Shown here: piece after piece, positions 55,323 to 64,000 of the stretch
Layout: each line of letters opens with the position of its first letter
Position numbering within the stretch: position 1 is the stretch's first letter
Assembly (NCBI GenBank): GCA_033558025.1
Contig: JAUCEF010000005.1
Span: forward strand, 5,022,001-5,086,000
Direction of reading: 5' to 3'
DNA: 64,000 bases
DNA from: Phytophthora sp. 'mugwort'
Taxonomy: Eukaryota > Oomycota > Peronosporomycetes > Peronosporales > Peronosporaceae
The notes under the pieces: model-generated
Databases searched by the model: none
What the model was told of the DNA's origin: nothing
The model's input: only the letters and a program-made list of their open reading frames with translations
Made by a program: the position numbers and the translations under genes

Positions 55323-57651
55323 ATGAACTGGACCTCAAGGAGCTCGCTGCAGTACTTCTCTAAGACCTTTCACATGATCGGTCTTCAGGAGATGTGCTTC
55401 ACCGGGCTCTTCAACTACCAGCGCTTGAAACAGATCTGGAGGCAAACCTCGATGTTTAATTCCAGCTTTTGGTCGCAAGAACATATGACTACATACACAG
55501 GGTACGCTGGTGTGGGCTTACTACTCACGCCGACATGCCCTGTTCAAGATATCCAAGACGTTACCCTCCGTCATGTTAGCTCGGCTGATATGATGGATCG
55601 GTACTTACTACTACGCGGCACTCTGGACTTGAAAGAGACGTACATTCATGTGGTGTATGCCCCCGTTAAAGGCCAGAAGCGGCCAACTTTCTTTAAGAAC
55701 CTTCCAAGAGATTTCGACGATGATGTGCTGCACATTGTCATGGGCGACTTCAACACGGGTGATGTCAAGCCAACTGGACCAAGCCAACCACACCGACCGA
55801 AATCGGTCGCGGGGACGAACCGAGCTGCTGGACTGGATGCAAGCTATCAACGTTGTGGATGCATGGCGCCTGGAACATCCGACGCTCGTCGAGTTCATCA
55901 GCCCCAACTCTAGCTCAAGGTTAGACAACGTGATGCTAAGCTCCCAGCTCTTCCACTTGGCTATGCAGGGCATTCTGCACGCCTTTCGCAATCGCTCCAA
56001 TATGGGTGACCACTGCGGCATCGACTTTCGACTCGGATCTGCTGTCTTTCGGCCAGCTGAGAGACCCCCTGGCGCTGCCCAGAATGGGTAATCCAGCTTC
56101 CTGAAGCGCAGCACTATCTCCAAGAATCGCTGATCAAGTTGGCAGAAATGCTCCATGCACCAACGGACTCCCACTACAACTCGGGCTGCCTACTCGACGA
56201 GCACAAGCGTCGCGACAACACCTTCCTGCAGGAGTTATTTGAATCCCGGAAGAATGCTCGCTAGCGCGAACTTGAGGAACTGCACCTGGAAATCAATGAT
56301 CTGCAGCACCGCCAAGCGACGGAGCCTACTGATGATCAACGCCGGCGGCTGACTGAAAAGAGGGCACTATTGGAGGTCAAAATGAAGGTGAAAACGTTCT
56401 ATGCATCGAAGAAGAAGTTTGCCTCCGACCTCCATGATTTCTGAGCGAGGTACCAAGTACTTCTTCCGACCGCCTCAGATCCTGCACAACACTCCGATTC
56501 CTGTCAATTCGCCGGAGGAGTTGGAAGTCATGTGCCAGGAATTCAACCAGTTTTGGTCCGGGATCTATCGTTCACCTTCAAGGGAGTTCCATCATCACAA
56601 GCCGAAATGGGATCGCATCAACCTGGCCCAGATCCTTGAACACACGCCAAGCATCTGACGCCGAAGCTAGCTGCCTATCTTGACAGTCCACTCACAGCAA
56701 ATGACTTCTACTGGGCTTCAATCTTACGTCGTCGGGGAAGGCACGAGGACCCGATGGGTTACCCCTGGCCTACTACCTAACTGATGTGCCGCTTTGGAGC
56801 CGTATCCTGGAGATTGTCTACGCGGCTCAACTGGAGAAAGGCAGGATGTCCAAGTTCCAGCGTCGCGACCAAGTCTGCTTGCTATACAAGAAGGGAGACC
56901 GTAAAGAGCCTGGGAACTACAGACCCATTACCCTCCTCAACGTCGACGCCAAGCTGGGCCCCAAGATACTGGCATACCGTCTGGAACTGTCTTAGATAGT
57001 CTCCTATTCTCTGTCTGACCAGTATGGCTCCGTGCCTGGGCGCGATATTCGTCATGATCACCTGCGGCTTCAAGCACTCATGAAAGTGTATGAAGACGAT
57101 GACGCGGTGGCTGGTGCTATCTTGATTGACTTTGCCAAGGCCTTCGACAGCGTGGTGTGGGATGCCCTTGACATGATCCTCGAGCACTTCCGCTTCGGCG
57201 AAGTGTTTCGTCGCTGGGTACGCGTGATGTTTCCTGGGACTTTGGTGGCGCTACTATTCAACGGTAGCCCACTTTCGCCCTTTGAATTAGGGAGAGGTGT
57301 GCGGCAAGGAGACCCTCTCTCCCCGGGTCTGTTCGTGCTTTACGCGGAACCTTTGCTGAACCCTTGATTCGCGCCAAGATGAAGGATGCTGGACTTCGGT
57401 GTGGAGACTCTTCGGTGATCCATACAGTTATCAGCTTTGCTGATGACTGCACTGGACTACTGAGGGACCTCCGGGATACTCAGCGGCTACTGGAGTTGGT
57501 GGATCTCTTCTGTGAGGCATCGGGCATGGAGCTGAACGGGAGCAAGACCGTAGTGCTGCCGTTCCACCCCTGGAACAGTGAAACCGACAGCATCCATGAG
57601 GCACCACAGTAATTGGGACTAAAGGTTGTTGGGAACATCGACTCGGCCAAA
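55323..57651 (+). pseudogene. LINE ORF2: endonuclease and reverse transcriptase
   Basis: The endonuclease part has MIGLQEMCFTG (catalytic Glu), DVTLRHVSSADMMDRYLLLR and LHIVMGDFNTGDVKP (Asp/Asn). A long linker with stops follows. The RT part includes NYRPITLLNVDAKLGPKILA, AGAILIDFAKAFDSVVWDAL (motif A Asp), GVRQGDPLSPGLFVLYAEPL and HTVISFADDCTGLL (FADD catalytic pair). Stops at 56254, 56656, 56995, 57366 and 57612 plus frameshifts make it a pseudogene. All RT catalytic aspartates are still present. Confidence 0.82.
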
Positions 57652-58701
57652 CTGGGTACCATTATGGACCTCCATCTGAAATTCTACAGGAGTAACGTTT
57701 GAGTCAGCGAATCGTAGCATACGAGTGTAGGATCCATCAAGACATGCTGTGCCAGATCCTTTGATAGAAAAGTACTCAGCCGATGATGTAGAGTTTATGC
57801 CAAGCTCCGTTAGAGCTCCTACTGTCGTTATCGCCGTTTGATACCGTACCCCAAAATCCATTAAGCAATCCGCCCGCCGTAATATTACCGCCCATTGAAA
57901 CGTCAGAGAATTAAGTCCAGCAATACTACCAAGCCAATTAACAACCATAACTTTTGCTGTTGCCTACCGTTCTATGAGATATCGTGGAAAGGTAGCTAAG
58001 CTCAGTGGCTGAAGTGGTGATTGTAGTACCTCTTAACTGAAGCGTCGTTAAGTTCAAGTTTAGATTCGTTGCATTCATGATTTGAGTTCCAGATTTACTG
58101 ATTGTATCGCATGTCAATGTAGTTGAAGCTAACGAAGTAGAAGCCGTTATAGTACCTGAACGTTTTAGATTACGCACCCCACTGTAATATTTAGTAGAGT
58201 TTAAGATGACTGCTTTTGATGCGATAGCACCTCCCTCTGTGATGCTGAGGTAGTAGCTTTGATTTAGTGTGATTCCATCTAATTTAAGAGTAGGTGCATC
58301 CAACTCCGTTCCGGCAGAGTCGAATGTCGTAGAGTACATATTTGAGCATGAACGTGCCGAGTCAAGTACGAGTGCTTTGCTGTCAGCAGCTGTACCTAGA
58401 GGGATGCCCATAACGTAATCAGGAGCAGATGACACACAGGAGCCATTTACAGTTAGACTGTTACAAATAGCGTCCCAATGCCACCAACATCTTTGTGTGT
58501 ACGCGGTACAAGTGCTACACATTGTGTTGCCGCTCCAGGAGTAATACGGTAATGTAGGTTAGTCGGTAATCATTCTTCCGAAGGTATAAAGTGCGCATAT
58601 TCGTATGCTAGATAACCATTGGCGTATAACGATAGATGAAATGCAGGATTGTAGATCGTTGATATGAATATTGGCTGAGGATACGAGAAACCAGAACTCA
58701 T
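57652..58701 (-). pseudogene. fibre protein gene, inverted second copy (N-terminal part)
   Basis: The inverse of 45126-46028 with few differences. It extends further upstream and so shows the true start: ATG 58701 (MSSGFSYPQPIFISTIYNPA, then LSLYANGYLAYEYAHFIPSE). The C-terminal S74 part is missing, cut at the LINE junction at GGTACC. Both copies share the same early frameshift and the stop after GNSKSYGC. Confidence 0.78.
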
Positions 58702-59424
58702 GCTTTTTATCTCAATCTATATAGATCCAGCGATTAAAAGACACGACCACGAGCGCTATTCCAGATTTTGGTGCTTCGTTGCCAAAAAGTATAAATCTGC
58801 CGGCATAGGTGATATTCCTGCGCTTGACATCAAAAAGCTATTTAGAATGGTTGCCCTTGGTCCCTCATTCAATGGGAAGAACAATGTATGCCTTTTCATT
58901 CTCAAGCATTCACCTCATGTGTTTGCTCATCTCACGAATACTGCTCGCAATCCATATCAAGAACTGAATGAGTACCTCCGCGAGAAGCTTGTATTATACT
59001 TTTGCTGACCCAGATACACCCCCGAAAGTCGATCAAGTACGTCATACACCCATGAGCTCAAACAAACCTGAACTTGTTATCATAGACGACTACAGCAACG
59101 ACAACCTACTCCAAAATAACATATTCCTTACATTGCTTTACTCGCGGACGTCATTTCAGGTTGAGCACCATATTTCTTAGCCACGGCTACTTTGTTACTG
59201 TCAAGTTGATTCGCTTGAATACGAAGTATGTAGAAATCCTAAAAGCCAACTCAAAACAATTTCAGAATGTTGTCAAAGATTTTAATATCAAGGGCATAGA
59301 TGATCGGTCAATCATCTATTATTATAACAAGGCTACTGAACGAAAAGGTCAGATGCTGTTCATCGATTTTGTAAATGGACAAATCAGGTACAACTTCGAT
59401 AAATCAGTCAAGACTGAAGAATAA
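58700..59424 (+). pseudogene. Maverick packaging ATPase (FtsK/HerA type)
   Basis: Start ATG 58700. The P-loop region is MVALGPSFNGKNNVCLFILK; the loop is GPSFNGKNN, with Asn where Ser/Thr is usual. After a frameshift at about 58990 comes ELVIIDDYSND, the Walker B strand with its acidic pair. After another shift, LSTIFLSHGYFVTVKLIRLN and GIDDRSIIYYYNKATERKGQ complete the domain; stop at 59424. The family pumps DNA into capsids. The start overlaps that of the divergent fibre gene. Confidence 0.75.
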
Positions 59425-59510
59425 GCTGACGCTCGGACTACGATCTTTCGGCCTTGCCGTACTATGAATAAATATCATCTATAATTTTCATAATATTTAT
59501 ATACTTCAAC

Positions 59511-60390
59511 ATGGCGAGCGTCTTGAAAATCGATAGCACCAATCTCGTAGCAGACGGATACAACTCGTCGTGGAAATATCAGTTTCTGGGACGGCAGCTG
59601 ACTTCCGCGATGTTGTTTGCGCAGTCCAATCAGACAGCACCTTTAATAGCGAGTATAACATAGATTCTATTTCAATTCCAAAACACGACATTCCAAGTCG
59701 AGGTTCCAACGGCTGCAACCACTTCTACAAGTATTACATTACCAGATGGATGTTACATCTACGATGATATCAATCGAAGTATTCAGACAGCTCTAGTTAA
59801 TGCAGGAGCCTATCTTATTGACGGATCTGGCAGCAACGTATTTCATATCAAACTAACTGAGAGCAGTGTCTATTATGCAGCTCAGTCGATTTCGTTCCGA
59901 CTCCTTCAGCGTTCCAGCTGGATATACGAGACCTACCACTGGTCTACACTCAGCTGGTGGTACTGGCTTGTCTACGACCACCCGCGTTCTTCGTTTAATC
60001 ATCACTAACGCTGGATTTGGTTCAGTAGTTGGACTGACTACAGCTATATATCCTGATACCTCAGCGACAGTTGCAAGCACTCAACTATCCAACAGCATCC
60101 CACACAGATCCACCCAATTCATACATCGTTCGCTGGGATCTGATCAAAAACGAGTACGTTGCATCTGGAGATATCCTAAGCGCTTCTGATAAAGATGATG
60201 CTGGTATTGGTCAGTTAATCAACTATAAACCACCACAGTATGCGTGGATGAACTGCCATAACGGTTCTCGGTCAACGATTACTATCAGTGTCTATAACCA
60301 AAATGACCAGAAAATTAAATTCCGCGATACTTCGGTGTCGATCATGCTATTCCTGCGACCAAAAAAAATAAGCTGGCTACTGCTACTTCT
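59511..60390 (+). pseudogene. Maverick minor capsid (penton-like) protein
   Basis: ATG 59511 begins MASVLKIDSTNLVADGYNSS. Frames shift at about 59560, 59690, 59880 and 60100, but the pieces are recognisable: ITLPDGCYIYDDINRSIQTA, STTTRVLRLIITNAGFGSVV, NSYIVRWDLIKNEYVASGDI, HNGSRSTITISVYNQNDQKI. It ends SVSIMLFLRP, the closing strand typical of single-jelly-roll Polinton minor capsid proteins, which form the vertices. Confidence 0.7.
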
Positions 60391-60419
60391 TTTACCTCAC
60401 ATTCTGAAACTACCTCCAG

Positions 60420-61145
60420 TCTTCGTCATGGCACGGATTTTGGACATGTGATCCTTCGCGTCCTGAGACCTCTTTGCAAACCTCTTAGACTTTGGCTTGG
60501 CAATGCCTACTCCATAGTGACGACGAACCTCACCACGAAGCGATTTGATTAAATCACCGTGCTCAGGCTAAGTAGTCTTAGAGAGAAGATACTTCTCTCC
60601 AGCATCGACTGCATCAGTAAGGATACCCTTGCGCTTTGTATAGGCGAGAGCACATTTAGCTCCTCTCTTAACATCACTCATGCCCAGTCGTCCTCCGTCC
60701 TTAGCAACGCTATCAGAATCATATATGCCGATACATGGAGCGGATATCAGCTCTTGCTGGGATAGCACCCTATGAAGCTTCGAACGCCATTGCGATACCG
60801 GGAACAGTGACATCAGCAACGCGTGACAAATCCCTGAGTCCTTTGTGAATTTGAATGCGGATTTGACCCTCCCCAAATCTTAGTCCAAATGCTCGCCTCA
60901 TGCAGGCCACCTCCTTGCAAATTCTTGAACGGATAGCCAGTCTCTTTCTTTTTGATAGCCAAACGCGTTCCTTTGCCAGATTTTTGAGCTCGAAGAGCTT
61001 TAGCATATGATTCAAGATGAAGATGAAGCGTAGCATCAGAACCACTCAACTCATCTTTAGTCAAGGATAGAGTGTCGGTGTTGAACGCTCGCTTGAGCTT
61101 TGACTCTGGAACAGACGCTGAAATTGCTAATTCTTTTAATGTCAT
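60420..61145 (-). pseudogene. Maverick basic virion protein candidate
   Basis: ATG 61145 begins MTLKELAISASVPESKLKRA. It continues with a Lys-rich part (KALRAQKSGKGTRLAIKKKE), then in other frames GRVKSAFKFTKDSGI, KRKGILTDAVDAGEKYLLS and, to about 60420, GVGIAKPKSKRFAKRSQDAK. The basic, Gly-containing composition and the place between minor capsid and protease genes are like the PVI/PX-type core proteins of Polintons and adenoviruses. This is inference from position and composition only. Confidence 0.5.
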
Positions 61146-61379
61146 GATTATATGTCATGATTTATCTATCATTTAAAGAATGGTTAAATTCAAGTTTTTG
61201 AATCGGCTCAATAGTCCCATCTTATTTTTTGTTTGCAATACAACTAAATCAACCAATTACATTACACTTAGAGGTTTGAGTGTGCAACGTACACTACTAA
61301 CCCACTTGTCTACAAACTTGTTACTCATGATGCAGGATGGTCGTGTTGCCGAAGTATTTCCGATGATAAGTCGGGCTTG

Positions 61380-61760
61380 ACGCGAAGGCGCTTGGTCGAA
61401 GTGCCTGGATCCTGTTGCCGATGCTTAGTCGCGCTTGCAATAAACTAGATCATGCATCATATAGACGCAATAATCTCCGTAAGTACCTTGTGATACTGTT
61501 TGGGATTGTGCTTTCCAATTCCATACTTGGTAGGAGCTGCTTCGCCCATACTATCGAAGTAGTCGCCTTTATGAACAGCTGTTCGATGACCTACATCAAG
61601 TTAGGAGGTCTCAATATACCAAGTATGTACCTTTCTTTGGGATCGGTTTCGATATTTCATTTGATTCGAATATTCCATCCAGATGTACTCCAATTCGATT
61701 TGCAAGCTCGATTAGATCGTGGTCGCTAGTGATTGGTTTAATGAGATCGCTCATAATATA
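61380..61760 (-). pseudogene. adenain-type cysteine protease of the Maverick
   Basis: Reading leftwards: MSDLIKPITSDHDLIELANR at the start, then KKGTYLVY, a frame change, and DVGHRTAVHKGDYFDSMGEA. The DVGH segment with His followed by Y-FDS-G matches the His/Asp region of adenovirus-type (C5) proteases. GDYCVYMM further on is the place of the catalytic Cys. Stops (TGA near 61615, TAG near 61610) and frameshifts are present. No long ORF marks this gene, so it is easily missed. Confidence 0.6.
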
Positions 61761-61799
61761 TTTCGACGAAATTATATTAGAAATCATATAGATTCAACA

Positions 61800-62445
61800 A
61801 TGAGTGAAACTCAACTATACGCTCAGTATTGTACCAGTGCTCGCTCCTAAGCGACGCAGAAATTAAAGTATCTTCCGGCAAACGCGTACCGTTTGTAATC
61901 GATCTTAATCAAGGATCGTACCAGAATGGCGTTATCATTAACAATGCTACAGCCCAGCTCAACGGTTCTGAGGGGGTTGCTTGCCTTGGTGATGCTTACA
62001 TTATGCTCCCATACAAAGTAAGTAAGAAAACTGGTGCTACTGCTCAGACAGTTGCTGCAAATCGTTTCTGTTCTACACTCAAATGCGGTAATTGGAATGT
62101 CATCGATAGCATGTATCTTGAACTCAACGGGAAGACGGTTGTCAGTATACTGGCTATAAACTGTTAATAACATTCGCGCTCAGAAGCTACACTCATCAGT
62201 ATGTTGAGAAGCATGGAGCTGAGTCGTTCCTTTATCCGGATGCCGCTCAGTCAGCTTTGTATAGTTCTGCTACAAGATCGTCGACGGGAGATAGTTATAG
62301 TAATACCACGGCATTCTCATCATCGTTTGCTACAACTGGTCCTTCTGTGGTGCCTCTATCGTTAAATGATGGTCTTGTAAGACGTATGTTGTCAAATCCA
62401 CCTAACGCTGGATCTGATTTCTCCAATTTGTGGCCTTTGCTCACA
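61800..62445 (+). pseudogene. Maverick major capsid protein, N-terminal part
   Basis: ATG 61800 begins MSETQLYAQYCTSARS and meets a stop at once. The next frame (61829-62167) holds VPFVIDLNQGSYQNGVIINN, AYIMLPYKVSKKTGATAQTV and STLKCGNWNVIDSMYLELNG, the first jelly roll of Polinton double-jelly-roll capsid proteins. After a frameshift, 62180-62440 reads QYVEKHGAESFLYPDAAQSA and LSNPPNAGSDFSNLWP. It is cut at about 62445 by the tRNA repeat array. A full protein would have about 500-600 residues or more; under half is left. Confidence 0.68.
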
Positions 62446-62610
62446 ACCCATACACGTCTGTACAGTCGACATCGGCCCGAATCGGCCTCGTCAACGACGT
62501 ATCATTACCACGCCCTCACCAAGACAACGCATACCTGCCACGCACTTTCCGCAGCTGCAGTGCATTCTGAGTATAGCAAGAGCGAGTAGAGTAACGACAG
62601 AAAAGCAAAA

Positions 62611-62683
62611 TTCCCAAACCGGGACTCGAACCCGGGTCGCGTGGGTGAAAGCCACGTATCCTAACCGCCTAGACTATTTGGGA
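62611..62683 (-). tRNA. tRNA-Glu (anticodon UUC)
   Basis: 73 nt with a 7-bp acceptor stem TCCCAAA/TTTGGGA, discriminator A, anticodon loop CTTTCAC with anticodon TTC, and T arm with GGTTCGAGTCC. A TTTT terminator follows directly. It sits in unit 1 of the tandem array. Confidence 0.95.
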
Positions 62684-62963
62684 GCACCTCGCTTAGCCAA
62701 CCCAAAACACAAACACGCTCTTTACGCTACCGCTGCCTGGGATGAACGCACATCACAAGCACTTCCACCTCTGCTATCGCGCCGCGCACCTGCTGAGAAC
62801 ACATACACGTCCGTACAGTCGACACCGGCCCGAATCGGCCTCGTTAACGACGTATCATTACCACGCCCTCACCAAGACAACGCATACCTGCCACGCACTT
62901 TCCGCAGCTGCAGTGCATTCTGAGTATAGCAAGAGCGAGTAGAGTAACGACAGAAAAGCAAAA

Positions 62964-63027
62964 TTCCCAAACCGGGACTCGAACCCGGGTCGCGTGGGTG
63001 AATCCTAACCGCCTAGACTATTTGGGA
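62964..63027 (-). pseudogene. tRNA-Glu pseudogene lacking 9 nt of the anticodon arm
   Basis: Identical to the intact copy except for the loss of nine bases that include the 5' strand of the anticodon stem and part of the anticodon. Acceptor stem, B box and terminator are intact, so transcription could still occur, but the product cannot be a working tRNA. Confidence 0.92.
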
Positions 63028-63307
63028 GCACCTCGCTTAGCCAACCCAGAACACAAACACGCTCTTTACGCTACCGCTGCCTGGGATGAACGCACATCAC
63101 AAGCACTTCCACCTCTGCTATCGCGCCGCGCACCTGCTGAGAACACATACACGTCCGTACAGTCGACATCGGCCCGAATCGGCCTCGTTAACGACGTATC
63201 ATTACCACGCCCTCACCAAGACAACGCATACCTGCCACGCACTTTCCGCAGCTGCAGTGCATTCTGAGTATAGCAAGAGCGAGTAGAGTAACGACAGAAA
63301 AGCAAAA

Positions 63308-63380
63308 TTCCCAAACCGGGACTCGAACCCGGGTCGCGTGGGTGAAAGCCACGTATCCTAACCGCCTAGACTATTTGGGA
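63308..63380 (-). tRNA. tRNA-Glu (anticodon UUC), second intact copy
   Basis: Same 73-nt sequence as 62611-62683, in unit 3 of the array, with the same TTTT terminator. Confidence 0.95.
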
Positions 63381-63660
63381 GCACCTCGCTTAGCCAACCC
63401 AAAACACAAACACGCTCTTTACGCTACCGCTGCCTGGGATGAACGCACATCACAAGCACTTCCACCTCTGCTATCGCGCCGCGCACCTGCTGAGAACACA
63501 TACACGTCCGTACAGTCGACACCGGCCCGAATCGGCCTCGTTAACGACGTATCATTACCACGCCCTCACCAAGACAACGCATACCTGCCACGCACTTTCC
63601 GCAGCTGCAGTGCATTCTGAGTATAGCAAGAGCGAGTAGAGTAACGACAGAAAAGCAAAA

Positions 63661-63724
63661 TTCCCAAACCGGGACTCGAACCCGGGTCGCGTGGGTGAAT
63701 CCTAACCGCCTAGACTATTTGGGA
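63661..63724 (-). pseudogene. tRNA-Glu pseudogene, same 9-nt deletion
   Basis: Same deletion as 62964-63027; unit 4 of the array. Confidence 0.92.
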
Positions 63725-64000
63725 GCACCTCGCTTAGCCAACCCAGAACACAAACACGCTCTTTACGCTACCGCTGCCTGGGATGAACGCACATCACAAG
63801 CACTTCCACCTCTGCTATCGCGCCGCGCACCTGCTGAGAACACATACACGTCCGTACAGTCGACATCGGCCCGAATCGGCCTCGTTAACGACGTATCATT
63901 ACCACGCCCTCACCAAGACAACGCATACCTGCCACGCACTTTCCGCAGCTGTAGTGCATTCTGAGTATAGCAAGAGCGAGTAGAGTAACGACAGAAAAGC

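Larger units (their letters stand above)
53060..57651 (+). mobile_element. LINE (non-LTR retrotransposon) inserted in the Maverick
   Basis: ORF1-like and ORF2 regions in the usual order, with an apurinic endonuclease domain and a reverse transcriptase. The left boundary (between about 52990 and 53110) is uncertain. On the right the RT reading frame is cut at about 57651, where the fibre gene sequence starts, so the RT end, the 3' untranslated region and the A-tail are missing. Confidence 0.75.
45126..62445. mobile_element. Maverick/Polinton-type element, rearranged relic
   Basis: Recognisable parts: fibre with S74 C-terminus, integrase, DNA polymerase B, packaging ATPase, penton-like minor capsid, adenain-type protease and major capsid gene. 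This set defines Mavericks/Polintons. Every gene has stops or frameshifts. A LINE (53.06-57.65 kb) interrupts it, a second fibre copy is inverted, the left side is joined to a piggyBac fragment and the right to a tRNA repeat array. No terminal inverted repeats of the element itself remain in view, so both borders are breakpoints. Confidence 0.82.
62446..64000. repeat. tandem array of 353/344-bp units carrying tRNA-Glu
   Basis: Units measured from the tRNA 3' end start at 62611, 62964, 63308 and 63661, spaced 353, 344 and 353 bp; a partial unit precedes at 62446-62610. Units 1 and 3 share variants (CCCAAAACAC, GACACCGG) and units 2 and 4 share others (CCCAGAACAC, GACATCGG), so the true period is a 697-bp dimer. 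The array runs off the window. Confidence 0.95.

Noticed and set aside
45126..58560. Fibre repeats as the terminal inverted repeats of an intact 13-kb Maverick
   Set aside because: Capsid, ATPase and protease genes lie outside the pair, both copies share old lesions, and one ends at a LINE breakpoint.
62645..63983. Repeated 66-92 codon frames in the tRNA array
   Set aside because: They repeat only because the DNA unit repeats, cross the tRNA genes, and have no coding features.

Overview
The window looks like a repeat-rich nuclear segment of an oomycete, most likely a Phytophthora-type genome. Evidence: a tunnel-type RNA triphosphatase fused to a guanylyltransferase, a UDP-glucose pyrophosphorylase/phosphoglucomutase fusion, introns of only 70-84 bp, an oomycete initiator element, and a flagellar gene (CFAP20). 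All of this sits among hAT, Tc1, piggyBac, pogo, chromovirus, LINE and Maverick/Polinton debris. No tools were run; homology statements are recognition of motifs by eye.

Host genes form two small islands. At the left edge are the 3' end of a bZIP-type gene (1-512, +) and a convergent mRNA capping enzyme (864-3042, -). At 36.6-40.9 kb are the UGP/PGM fusion gene (36727-39903, +) and CFAP20 (40183-40935, -), also convergent.

Between the islands lie about 33 kb of nested elements. A hAT element (4823-9492) carries a 2.1 kb TTAA-flanked piggyBac-type insertion, and its left target duplication was split by a Tc1 element (3291-4815). Then come pogo and Harbinger fragments (10.5-11.9 kb). A plus-oriented Ty3/Gypsy element 'A' (13.6-22 kb), a complete-length minus-oriented chromovirus 'B' (21956-29651) and an inverted partial copy of A (29.7-34.0 kb) follow. 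A fold-back element lies at 34.62-34.86 kb.

The right third (42.6-62.4 kb) is a broken Maverick/Polinton-type element: S74-terminated fibre gene, integrase, protein-primed-type DNA polymerase B, packaging ATPase, penton-like minor capsid, adenain-type protease and major capsid genes, all with lesions. It is interrupted by a LINE, fused to a piggyBac transposase fragment, and carries an inverted duplication of the fibre gene and six identical-looking 161-bp tandem copies of part of another gene.

The window ends in a tandem array of roughly 350-bp units (62.45-64.0 kb), each with a tRNA-Glu(UUC) gene. Intact copies alternate with copies that have lost nine bases through the anticodon arm.
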